Source: Oscillospiraceae bacterium
GTDB taxonomy: Bacteria; Bacillota; Clostridia; Oscillospirales; Oscillospiraceae
Length of the DNA stretch: 6,121 nucleotides
NCBI GenBank assembly: GCA_009785655.1
Contig: WQVW01000105.1
Location: forward strand, 1 to 6,121
Direction: 5' to 3'
Shown here: in pieces, positions 1 through 5,944 of the stretch
Layout: every line of letters starts with the position of its first letter
Position numbering within the stretch: position 1 is the first letter of the stretch
Program-made: the position numbers and the translations under genes
Notes under the pieces: generated by a model
Told to the model about the DNA's origin: nothing
The model's database searches: none
The model's input: the letters and a program-made list of their open reading frames with translations, nothing else

Positions 1-918
1 CGCCGGTGCTGCCCCGGCATGGCGATTCCGGAACTCCGCGATTTCCTCCGGTGAACGGAATAGCGGGGTCAGCGTGTATCCCGTCTGGTCGATTTTTTTT
101 GCAGAATCCTCAAGCTTTTGGCAGATATCTTCAAACTGATAAATCTTGGTAGGATCCGCACACAACGCCGCGCCGAAAGCCGCGAAGCATTCGGCATTTT
201 CGGGGAAAACGGCAGTTTCTTCGTTTAGCTCCAATGTCTCAACAAATCTCTCACGCAAACCTTTAAGAAACGTCAGCGGCCCGCCAAGGAACACGATTTT
301 CCCCGAAAGCTCTCGCCCCTGGACAAGTCCGGAAAGCGTCTGATCGACAACGGCCTGGAAAATGCTCGCCGCTAGGTCTTCACGTCTGCCGCCTTGATTC
401 AGAATCGGTTGAATATCAGATTTCGCGAAAACGCCGCAGCGGGAGGCGATAGGATATATCCGCTCATGCCTGACCGACAGCGCATCCAACTCCGGCACCG
501 TTACATCCAGCAACGTTGCCATCTGGTCGATAAACGCGCCTGTTCCGCCGGCGCATGTGCCGTTCATCCGCTCTTCTAAAGATCTGCCGAAAAAGATAAT
601 CTTCGCGTCTTCCCCGCCGAGCTCAATGACGGCGGAAGTATCCGGCACCGTGCGCCGCACAGCCTCTGCCGTTGCGAAAACTTCTTGCACAAACGGCAAG
701 TCGGCAGATTCCGCCGCACCCAATCCGGCTGATCCCGTGATCGCCAAGGCAACGGATTCTCCACCCAACAACCCGGCCGCACTTCTCAACTGCTCGGCCG
801 CCTTTTCGCGTGTTTTTGAATAGTGCCGCTCATAAGAGCGGAATATAATTTCATCAGTTTCCGACAACACAACCGTTTTCACCGTTGTACTGCCTATGTC
901 AATTCCAATACGATACAT
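1..918 (-). CDS. Acyl-CoA dehydratase activase, long form (partial, C-terminus beyond the left edge)
   Basis: ATP-dependent one-electron donor (activator) family of 2-hydroxyacyl-CoA dehydratases, BadF/BadG/BcrA/BcrD or HgdC type. The frame is open from the ATG at 918-916 to base 1, giving 306 residues with no stop. The N-terminus MYRIGIDIGSTTVK is the phosphate-1 loop of the ASKHA ATPase fold. ELGGEDAK (about 98-105) and FLGGPLTFL (about 223-231) are further nucleotide-site motifs. NGTCAGGTGAF holds Cys122 and SRCGVFAKSD holds Cys161; this 39-residue spacing matches the two cysteines that bind the [4Fe-4S] cluster shared by the HgdC dimer. A stand-alone activator ends near residue 260-270. 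Here the sequence continues with a TLTPLF...FRNRH linker that, from memory of the family, leads into a second activase domain in proteins of about 1,400 residues, so I infer the long form. The ribosome site AAGAGGT (922-928, minus) sits only 3 bases before the ATG. It diverges from pyrE. The dehydratase partner and substrate are not visible here. Confidence 0.94.
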   Translation of the reverse strand, partial: MYRIGIDIGSTTVKTVVLSETDEIIFRSYERHYSKTREKAAEQLRSAAGLLGGESVALAITGSAGLGAAESADLPFVQEVFATAEAVRRTVPDTSAVIELGGEDAKIIFFGRSLEERMNGTCAGGTGAFIDQMATLLDVTVPELDALSVRHERIYPIASRCGVFAKSDIQPILNQGGRREDLAASIFQAVVDQTLSGLVQGRELSGKIVFLGGPLTFLKGLRERFVETLELNEETAVFPENAECFAAFGAALCADPTKIYQFEDICQKLEDSAKKIDQTGYTLTPLFRSPEEIAEFRNRHAGAAPA

Positions 919-936
919 AATACCTCTTGTTGCTTT

Positions 937-982
937 CGGAGACATCCCCCATCCCCCTTCGTGCGCGAAGGGAATGTCTCCG
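937..982 (-). promoter_or_regulatory. Nested hairpin in the activase 5' leader
   Basis: A 9-bp outer stem (937-945 with 974-982, CGGAGACAT/ATGTCTCCG) encloses a 7-bp inner stem (955-961 with 966-972, CCCTTCG/CGAAGGG) with a 4-base loop. The left arm carries two tandem copies of ATCCCCC (944-957), leaving a 9-base bulge against a single base on the other side. If the leftward promoter at 1014-1042 is used, the whole structure lies in the activase leader, ending 8 bases before its ribosome site. It may regulate translation or mRNA stability, or be a member of a dispersed palindromic repeat family. No T-run follows it in either direction, so it is not a standard terminator. Confidence 0.6.
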
Positions 983-1013
983 GGTCAAATTTAGCTTTGC
1001 AGCTTGTTATAAC

Positions 1014-1042
1014 ATTATATATCCCCCAGCCGCGTAATTCAA
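1014..1042 (-). promoter_or_regulatory. Leftward promoter for the activase gene
   Basis: Read on the minus strand, TTGAAT (1042-1037) and a perfect TATAAT (1019-1014) are separated by 17 bases, a good match to the housekeeping sigma factor consensus. It is the only strong match seen upstream of the activase. It predicts a transcript start near 1006-1008 and a leader of about 90 bases containing the 937-982 hairpin. The -35 overlaps the palindrome at 1039-1056. Confidence 0.7.
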
Positions 1043-1056
1043 TATTTAAATATTGA
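1039..1056. promoter_or_regulatory. Perfect 18-bp palindrome, candidate shared operator
   Basis: TCAATATTTAAATATTGA is a perfect inverted repeat with no spacer. It overlaps the -35 of the leftward promoter by four bases and ends 9 bases before the -35 of the rightward pyrE promoter. A dimeric regulator bound here would block the leftward promoter and could activate or repress the rightward one. The site is AT-rich, so a chance palindrome is possible, but its length and position favour function. The regulator cannot be named from this window. Confidence 0.5.
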
Positions 1057-1065
1057 CCAAAGTTG

Positions 1066-1095
1066 TTGAATACAGGTAACAGAAAGTGCTATAAT
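1066..1095 (+). promoter_or_regulatory. Rightward extended -10 promoter for the pyrE cluster
   Basis: TTGAAT (1066-1071), an 18-base spacer and TATAAT (1090-1095), preceded by TG at 1087-1088 as an extended -10. The predicted start near 1102 leaves a leader of about 25 bases, which contains only the ribosome site GAGGAGGT (1110-1117). That leaves no space for a PyrR-type attenuator. Confidence 0.78.
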
Positions 1096-1126
1096 GATAA
1101 AATATGTCTGAGGAGGTATTTTACGG

Positions 1127-1771
1127 ATGAGAAGCAAAACGGATTTTATCTCGTTCATGTCAGAGGCTGGTGTACTTACATTCGGTGACTTTACGGGAAA
1201 AAGCGGCAGGAAAATGCCGTATTTCGTCAACACCGGCAATTTCAGAACCGGTATGCACATATCAACGCTGGGCGACTATTACGCGGACATGATCGCGCAA
1301 AGCGGACAAAAATTCGACGCGCTGTACGGCCCTGCGTATAAGGGGATAACGCTTGTCGCGGCCGCGGCGGGATCTTTGTACAGGAATTATGGACTGGACA
1401 TGCCATTCTTCTTCAATCGCAAAGAGGCAAAAGATCACGGAGAGGGCGGATCTATCGTCGGATACAAACCGTCAGACGGCGACAGAATCGCCATCGTCGA
1501 AGACGTGGTCACCGCCGGAACTGCCGTGCGCGAGAGTATGGAGATACTGAAAAACACCGCAAACCTCAATGTCACTGCACTTTTTGTATCGGTGGACAGA
1601 ATGGAACGCGGCCAGGGTACGCTCTCCGCACTTGATGAACTGAAAAATGAGTTCGGCATCAATGTGTATCCGATCATCACCGCGCGGGATATTATTGCCT
1701 CGCTTCCGGAAGATGACAACCGTGCTGCAAAAATAGAAGCATATCTCTCGCAATACGGAGCCATCACCTAA
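1127..1771 (+). CDS. pyrE: Orotate phosphoribosyltransferase
   Basis: Cytoplasmic enzyme that joins orotate to PRPP to give orotidine 5'-monophosphate and pyrophosphate, the fifth step of de novo pyrimidine synthesis; it normally works as a dimer. At 214 residues it has the usual length. The type I phosphoribosyltransferase PRPP motif is clear at about 121-133 (IAIVEDVVTAGTA), with acidic residues E125 and D126. The mobile catalytic loop at about 98-108 (RKEAKDHGEGG) supplies R98, K99, K102 and H104, matching the R/K/K/H set of characterised OPRTases. YGPAYKGITL (67-76) is the pyrophosphate-side loop. The ATG at 1127 follows a near-perfect Shine-Dalgarno GAGGAGGT (1110-1117) with 9 bases between. 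It is first in the rightward cluster, away from other visible pyr genes, and ends one base before the radC-family start. Confidence 0.96.
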   Translation: MRSKTDFISFMSEAGVLTFGDFTGKSGRKMPYFVNTGNFRTGMHISTLGDYYADMIAQSGQKFDALYGPAYKGITLVAAAAGSLYRNYGLDMPFFFNRKEAKDHGEGGSIVGYKPSDGDRIAIVEDVVTAGTAVRESMEILKNTANLNVTALFVSVDRMERGQGTLSALDELKNEFGINVYPIITARDIIASLPEDDNRAAKIEAYLSQYGAIT

Positions 1772-1772
1772 G

Positions 1773-2447
1773 ATGGGCATACACGACGGACACAGAAGCC
1801 GGCTTCGGCAACGGTTTTTGAAGAGCGGGCTGGATGATTTTGAAAATCACCAAGCGTTAGAACTCTTATTGTTCTTCTCACGCCCGCAGGGGGATGTAAA
1901 TCCGTTGGCTCATCGGCTGATGGACAGGTTCGGCACCTTCAATGCCGTGCTGGACGCGCCGATTGAAGAGCTGGTCAAAGTCCCGGGTGTTGGGGAAAAT
2001 ACGGCAGTTCTTCTAAAACTCGTGATTGCCGTCAATAGGCGGTATATGGTCTCCCGGTCGCAGAATAATGAGGTTTTGAACTCCACTGAAAAGGCCGGTA
2101 AGTTCTTAGCCCCGCGATTTTATGGCGAACGCGACGAGGTCGTATACATGGTGTGCCTTGACGCGAAGTATAAGGTCATCAATTGCAAAATGATGTTCCG
2201 GGGCAGCGTGGACACGGCGAATATCAACATCCGCAAAGTGGTGGAGAACGCGCTGGCATTCAATTCAATGAGCGTTATATTGGCTCATAATCACGTCAGC
2301 GGCGTGGCGTTGCCATCTGATGATGATTATGCAACCACCCGCCGGCTGATTGATGCGCTTGCCGTTATAGACATCATCCTGGCGGATCACATCGTTGTCG
2401 CTGACGATGACTACGTGTCAATGGCGGATAACGGGTTCTTTCTGTAA
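1773..2447 (+). CDS. radC: RadC family protein (UPF0758, JAB/MPN domain)
   Basis: 224 residues, the normal length for the family. The N-terminal half is an HhH-like DNA-binding region, with VPGVGENTAVLLKL at about 70-83. The C-terminal half is a JAB/MPN putative metalloprotease domain. Its JAMM signature is present: H172 and H174 in HNHVSG, then seven residues, S182, two residues and D185. The usual RadC HNHPSG reads HNHVSG here, and the HPRE stretch seen in Bacillus-type RadC reads NIRK (152-155). I recall the second change as common in clostridial members; the first looks less usual. The historic label 'DNA repair protein' is doubtful for the family; its biochemical role is not settled. The start is one base after the pyrE stop, with GGAG (1757-1760) inside the pyrE end 12 bases upstream, so translation is probably coupled to pyrE. 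The N-terminal HDGHRSRLRQRF also fits clostridial RadC proteins. Confidence 0.92.
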   Translation: MGIHDGHRSRLRQRFLKSGLDDFENHQALELLLFFSRPQGDVNPLAHRLMDRFGTFNAVLDAPIEELVKVPGVGENTAVLLKLVIAVNRRYMVSRSQNNEVLNSTEKAGKFLAPRFYGERDEVVYMVCLDAKYKVINCKMMFRGSVDTANINIRKVVENALAFNSMSVILAHNHVSGVALPSDDDYATTRRLIDALAVIDIILADHIVVADDDYVSMADNGFFL

Positions 2448-2460
2448 ATACAAAACTGAA

Positions 2461-2467
2461 AAAGGAG
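2461..2467 (+). promoter_or_regulatory. Ribosome binding site fixing the start of the 2476 gene
   Basis: AAAGGAG lies 8 bases before the ATG at 2476. The same frame is open back to an ATG at 2395, but that start lies within the radC-family gene and has no comparable site, so 2476 is preferred. Confidence 0.8.
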
Positions 2468-2475
2468 TTTCAATC

Positions 2476-2901
2476 ATGCAAAACAAAAAAGACATCGCAT
2501 CCGGATTATTTGGCAATTTCAATTGCTCGACGTCTGTTTTCACAGCTTTTTGCGAAGATTACGGTCTGGATCTCGACACCGCCAGGCGCATGGCCGGTGG
2601 GCTTGGCGGCGGCTGTCACGCAGGTGAAGTCTGCGGTGCGGTTTCCGGTGCTGTACTGGTCATCGGCTTAAAGTACGGCCAAGATCAAGCGGGAGACAAC
2701 GATACCAGAACACTTTGTTATGAAAAAACAGACGCATTCATCAAAGCATTTTTGGAAAAGAACCCGGCTCTCACATGCCGCGATCTGCTTGATGTGGACA
2801 TCACCACCCCCGAAGGAAATGTTTTAAAAATGCAAAAGCGCCACATCTGCGTCAACGCGGTGGAAAGTGCTGCGGAAATCTTGGAAGATCAGGGATATTG
2901 A
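2476..2901 (+). CDS. C_GCAxxG_C_C family putative redox protein
   Basis: Small soluble protein of 141 residues with seven cysteines (17, 26, 47, 53, 81, 101, 125). FNCSTSVFTAFCEDYGL followed by MAGGLGGGCHAGEVCGAVSGAVLVIGLKYG (about 39-68) is the core of the C_GCAxxG_C_C family (Put_redox_acc), proteins thought to be redox-active or to bind a metal or cluster through conserved cysteines; no reaction is established. The glycine-rich loop carries C47 and C53 in a C-x5-C arrangement, and the CGAVSGA helix after it is the best-conserved part. C101 and C125 would be the trailing C..C of the family name. There is no signal peptide or membrane segment. It is 28 bases after the radC-family gene and 38 bases before uvrB on the same strand, so probably in the same transcript. 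Family assignment is from motif recall; function is unknown. Confidence 0.84.
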   Translation: MQNKKDIASGLFGNFNCSTSVFTAFCEDYGLDLDTARRMAGGLGGGCHAGEVCGAVSGAVLVIGLKYGQDQAGDNDTRTLCYEKTDAFIKAFLEKNPALTCRDLLDVDITTPEGNVLKMQKRHICVNAVESAAEILEDQGY

Positions 2902-2907
2902 TTACAG

Positions 2908-2920
2908 GGGACACCGTCCC
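2908..2920 (+). other. Small hairpin between the redox gene and uvrB
   Basis: GGGAC (2908-2912), a 3-base loop ACC and GTCCC (2916-2920) form a 5-bp GC-rich stem in the 38-base gap before uvrB. No T-run follows directly (the T6 at 2934-2939 is 13 bases further on), so it is unlikely to be a terminator. It could be an mRNA processing or stability element, or a remnant of a dispersed GGGGAC-type palindrome. Confidence 0.35.
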
Positions 2921-2939
2921 GCAATGTTAGGGATTTTTT

Positions 2940-4904
2940 ATGGAGTTTAAAATCGAAAGCGAGTTCTCCCCGGCGGGCGGCCAGCCGGAAGCTATACGTG
3001 CGTTGACCGAAGGGCTGCGTCTGGGATTCGAGGAACAGACTCTGCTGGGCGTCACAGGTTCCGGCAAGACGTATACGATGGCGAAAATCATCGAAGAAGC
3101 AAAGCGTCCGGCACTTGTTCTGGCGCACAATAAGGCATTGGCGGCACAGCTTTGCAGTGAGTTCAAAGAATTCTTCCCGGAAAACGCCGTTGAGTTCTTC
3201 GTGTCATACTACGATTATTATCAGCCGGAGGCGTATGTCCCGCATACAGACACGTATATTGAAAAAGACTCGGCAATCAATGACGAGATTGAGCGGCTGC
3301 GCCACTCTGCCACCTCTTCGCTGTATGAGCGGCAGGACGTTATTGTCGTAGCATCGGTCAGCTGCATATACGGCCTAGGCGACCCGATTGATTACGCAAA
3401 CATGGTGATCTCTCTGCGTCCCGGAAAAGTCATATCGCGGGACGAGCTATTGAGCAAACTGGTCGCTATACGGTACGAGCGCAACGATGTCGCGTTTGAG
3501 CGCAATGCGTTCAGAGTCCGCGGCGATACGGTTGAGATTTTCCCCGCCTACGCCCGTGACAGAGCACTGCGTGTGGAGTTTTTCGGCGATGAGATTGAGA
3601 AGATAAGCGAAATCACAGTCGTCACCGGGGTGCCGGACAAAGCGTTGAATCACGTTGCGATCTACCCTGCTTCCCACTATGTCACCACTGACGAGAAGTT
3701 GGAACAGGCAATGTCCTATATAAAGGCTGAGATGAAGCAGCGCGTTGAATGGTTCGAGCAGGAGAACAAGCTGATAGAAGCTCAGCGAATTCACCAGCGG
3801 ACGATGTATGATATCGAAATGCTGACCGAACTCGGCTATTGCAGCGGGATTGAGAACTATTCGCGGATAATATCAGGCCGTCCGCCCGGTTCTGCACCGA
3901 TGACATTACTGGATTATTTCCCGAAAGACTTTCTGCTGTTCGTGGATGAATCTCACGTCACCCTGCCGCAAGTACGGGCGATGTACAAGTCTGACCGCGC
4001 ACGTAAGGAGAATTTGATACAGTATGGATTCCGTCTGCCGTCGGCGTTCGATAACCGTCCGCTGATGTTCGAGGAGTTTAACGAGCGGGTGAATCAAGTG
4101 ATCTACGTCTCCGCGACACCAGCTGAATATGAGAAAGAACGATCCGCCCAGGTGGTCGAACAAATTATCCGCCCGACGGGATTGTTAGATCCCAAAATCT
4201 CCGTCCGCCCGGTGGATGGGCAGATTGACGATTTGATATATGAAATCAGAGAGCGAAAAGCGCGGGATCAGCGGGTGCTGATCACCACGCTGACAAAGAA
4301 AATGGCCGAAGATCTGACGGCATACCTCACCGCCGCCGGAATTCGCGTGCGGTATCTGCACCACGATATCTCAACGATTGAACGCATGGAAATCATACGT
4401 GATCTGCGCCTCGGCGAGTTTGATGTTTTGGTCGGCATCAATCTTCTGCGAGAGGGAATCGACCTACCGGAAGTCTCGCTTGTCGCGATATTGGACGCCG
4501 ATAAAGAGGGGTTCTTGCGGAGTGCAACGTCATTGATTCAGACCATAGGCCGCGCGGCGCGTAATTCTGAAGGTACAGTGATCATGTACGCTGACCGTGT
4601 AACATCTGCCATGCGCACAGCGATAGACGAAACTGAAGCCCGCCGCGAAAAGCAGGAGGCATTCAATAAAGAACACGGCATTGTCCCGAAAACAGTCATC
4701 AAAAGCGTACGAGAACTGATCGAAATATCAAAGAGCGATGCTTCAAGCAGAATGCGTGACGGCATCAAGCTGACAAAACGAGAGCTTGAGGAGGAAGTCC
4801 GCAAACTCGAAAAAGAAATGGCTGCCGCCGCAAAAATGCTGGAGTTTGAATATGCCGCCACACTGCGTGATCGGATTATCAAGCTCCGCGGTGAGGGCGA
4901 ATAG
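2940..4904 (+). CDS. uvrB: Excinuclease ABC subunit B
   Basis: Damage-verifying DNA helicase-like subunit of bacterial nucleotide excision repair. It is loaded by UvrA, clamps the damaged strand and recruits UvrC for dual incision. It has 654 residues and is complete by family length. Visible in order: Walker A GVTGSGKT (37-44); the beta-hairpin with YYDYYQPEAYVP (90-101), which inserts between the strands; the UvrA-interacting domain 2 (roughly 155-250); helicase motif II as DESH (336-339); YVSATP (389-394); motif V INLLREGIDLPE (500-511); motif VI QTIGRAAR (534-541), with its arginine finger region; and the C-terminal coiled-coil UVR domain (about 612-650) for UvrC binding. No key residue is missing. 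The ATG at 2940 is the only start possible, since an in-frame stop lies at 2928-2930; its ribosome site AGGGA (2929-2933) is weak. No LexA box is seen in the gap before it. uvrA and uvrC are not in the window; 1.2 kb downstream holds neither. Confidence 0.98.
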   Translation: MEFKIESEFSPAGGQPEAIRALTEGLRLGFEEQTLLGVTGSGKTYTMAKIIEEAKRPALVLAHNKALAAQLCSEFKEFFPENAVEFFVSYYDYYQPEAYVPHTDTYIEKDSAINDEIERLRHSATSSLYERQDVIVVASVSCIYGLGDPIDYANMVISLRPGKVISRDELLSKLVAIRYERNDVAFERNAFRVRGDTVEIFPAYARDRALRVEFFGDEIEKISEITVVTGVPDKALNHVAIYPASHYVTTDEKLEQAMSYIKAEMKQRVEWFEQENKLIEAQRIHQRTMYDIEMLTELGYCSGIENYSRIISGRPPGSAPMTLLDYFPKDFLLFVDESHVTLPQVRAMYKSDRARKENLIQYGFRLPSAFDNRPLMFEEFNERVNQVIYVSATPAEYEKERSAQVVEQIIRPTGLLDPKISVRPVDGQIDDLIYEIRERKARDQRVLITTLTKKMAEDLTAYLTAAGIRVRYLHHDISTIERMEIIRDLRLGEFDVLVGINLLREGIDLPEVSLVAILDADKEGFLRSATSLIQTIGRAARNSEGTVIMYADRVTSAMRTAIDETEARREKQEAFNKEHGIVPKTVIKSVRELIEISKSDASSRMRDGIKLTKRELEEEVRKLEKEMAAAAKMLEFEYAATLRDRIIKLRGEGE

Positions 4905-4966
4905 CACCGCCCCGTTGACTACAGTACTGCCTCTCCGGTGATGAAAAATGGGGGCAAAACACCTGC

Positions 4967-5046
4967 CGACTGCGGTCGACACCCTCTTTACTAAAGAGGG
5001 CAAAGAGGGTGAGCAACCAACCCCTGCCCTTCTTGGAGGCTGGGGT
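4967..5046. repeat. Cluster of inverted repeats in the uvrB downstream gap
   Basis: The 189-base gap 4905-5093 has no supportable gene. It holds several palindromes in a row: a 4-bp stem CGAC/GTCG (4967-4970, 4975-4978); a 9-bp perfect palindrome CCCTCTTTA-C-TAAAGAGGG (4982-5000); a competing 9-bp stem ACCCTCTTT (4981-4989) with AAAGAGGGT (5002-5010), possible because AAAGAGGG is repeated in tandem (4993-5000 and 5002-5009); and ACCCCTGCC/GGCTGGGGT (5020-5028, 5038-5046) with one mismatch. The segment ends with TCTCTCAGTCACC (5050-5062). The style (CCTCTCCG border, CCCTCTTTACTAAAGAGGG core, CTCTCAGTCA border) recalls dispersed non-coding repeats of Clostridia, from memory only. No T-run follows any stem, so termination of uvrB here is uncertain. 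Confidence 0.6.
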
Positions 5047-5093
5047 ATTCTCTCAGTCACCTAATTAAGATGAATTGAAAGATAAAGTGAAAG

Positions 5094-5603
5094 ATGATTG
5101 AACGTGTGACTTATTTTCTCGGCCAATCTATTATCGGCAGTGCCGCCGCTGTGTTTATTTTGTCAATGGCACCCGGTATTGGTCTGTCGCTCATGATCCC
5201 TATGGGCGTGTACTTAGGCTTGCCGCTTCCGTTGTCCGCGCTTGCCAGCATATTAGGCAACTTGGCACCTGTGCCGATTGTCATCATATTCATCAGCAGA
5301 ATTTTCAAATGGATGCGCACAAAAAGCAAATTCCTCGCGAAGATCGCCGATAAATTTGAGGAAAAGTCGAAGTCACGCGGAGAAACGCGATATCGCAGGG
5401 GCGAGTTTTTAGGGCTTTTGATCTTTGTCGCGGTGCCGATTCCGTTCATACCAGGCACCGGCGCATTCACAGCAGCGATGATCGCCGGCGTATTGAACAC
5501 GCGGATGAAAACGGCCATCACGGCGATAGTTATAGGCACCGTGATATCCGCAACGTTCGTGGCATTGGCGACACATGGCTTGCGAGTTATGTTCTTTTAT
5601 TAG
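5094..5603 (+). CDS. Small multi-drug export protein family (COG2426-like) integral membrane protein
   Basis: 169-residue membrane protein resembling the Sm_multidrug_ex family (COG2426). Hydrophobic stretches lie at about 8-28, 31-42, 47-70, 105-133 and 138-160. Between the two halves is a strongly basic, probably cytoplasmic segment (about 71-104: KWMRTKSKF...KFEEKSKSRGETRYRR), giving an internally two-part layout. Family-like motifs are IPMGVYLGLPLP...LASILGNLAPVPIVI in the first half and VAVPIPFIPGTGAFTAAMIAGVL (112-134), with the conserved PGTGA turn, in the second. The family name comes from early annotation; transport of drugs is not established for most members, and no substrate can be given. 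The ATG at 5094 is the only sensible start: an in-frame ATG at 5070 hits a stop two codons later. The ribosome site is poor (GTGAAAG at 5087-5093 abuts the start). No clear own promoter was found. It is followed by a strong terminator-like hairpin. Confidence 0.82.
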   Translation: MIERVTYFLGQSIIGSAAAVFILSMAPGIGLSLMIPMGVYLGLPLPLSALASILGNLAPVPIVIIFISRIFKWMRTKSKFLAKIADKFEEKSKSRGETRYRRGEFLGLLIFVAVPIPFIPGTGAFTAAMIAGVLNTRMKTAITAIVIGTVISATFVALATHGLRVMFFY

Positions 5604-5615
5604 TATATACAGAAG

Positions 5616-5653
5616 CACAAATCCCCGGCTGATCAATCAGCCGGGGATTTGTG
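5616..5653. terminator. Strong hairpin after the membrane protein gene
   Basis: A 17-bp perfect stem, CACAAATCCCCGGCTGA (5616-5632) with its complement (5637-5653), with a 4-base loop TCAA. It starts 13 bases after the stop codon. The GC-rich core CCCCGGCTGA is followed in the stem by ATTTGTG rather than a pure T-run, so it is a weaker than classical intrinsic terminator but could act in both directions. It closes the coding part of the window. Confidence 0.75.
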
Positions 5654-5820
5654 AAAAGAGAGGAAGATGGTTGGGTATATATGAAACGGAAGAAATAACA
5701 AGACTACGAAACCGTGCTTCCGTTTGTACTTATAATAACGCCATAATGCGTACTTTGTGTGAATTAAATTTAAAGAAACTGTAAACTAAAGAAAACATTG
5801 CATTTTTTTGATGCAACGAC

Positions 5821-5848
5821 AGTAGGGGCGCACCATTGCGCGGCAATG
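5821..5848. repeat. GC-rich palindromic element (AGTAGGGGCGCACC...)
   Basis: In an AT-rich setting, a short GC-rich stretch can form two mutually exclusive stems: GCGCA (5828-5832) with TGCGC (5837-5841), or CATTGC (5834-5839) with GCAATG (5843-5848). The opening GTAGGGGCG resembles, from memory, the start of short interspersed palindromes found in many clostridial genomes. The matching right half (CGCCCCTAC) is absent, so it would be a truncated copy. Confidence 0.4.
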
Positions 5849-5911
5849 TCAAGGGGGTTTTCGGATATTTACTAAAATTTTCTACAATATCATAATTACA
5901 TAACTTCAACT

Positions 5912-5944
5912 CACGGGGGCTGAATCATTGATTCAGCCCCCGTG
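5912..5944. terminator. Second strong hairpin, terminator-like, no gene attached
   Basis: A 15-bp perfect stem, CACGGGGGCTGAATC (5912-5926) with its complement (5930-5944), and a 3-base loop ATT. The following bases GTATGTTATTTG are only moderately T-rich. No gene lies between it and the hairpin at 5616-5653. It could terminate an unseen small RNA from the left, a leftward gene from beyond the right edge, or be an interspersed palindrome. Confidence 0.5.

Noticed and set aside
1096..1126. PyrR-type attenuator in the pyrE leader
   Set aside because: The predicted leader of about 25 bases is too short for an antiterminator/terminator pair, and no such stems are present.
1435..1780. Minus-strand open frames across pyrE, and similar antisense frames across uvrB and the membrane protein gene
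   Set aside because: They lie opposite well-identified genes, have no family resemblance or ribosome sites, and are explained by codon bias of the real frames.
2395..2475. Upstream in-frame ATG (2395) extending the redox-type gene by 27 codons
   Set aside because: It lies inside the radC-family gene and lacks a good ribosome site, while ATG 2476 has AAAGGAG at the right distance and matches the usual family N-terminus.
2902..2939. LexA/SOS box before uvrB
   Set aside because: No GAAC-N4-GTTC-like sequence in the gap, and none in the pyrE upstream region.
5671..5784. Possible 37-residue peptide starting at TTG 5671 after GAGAGGAAG
   Set aside because: Non-ATG start, no recognisable motif, AT-rich setting, and no promoter between it and the terminator hairpin. 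The longer version from 5575 runs through that hairpin.
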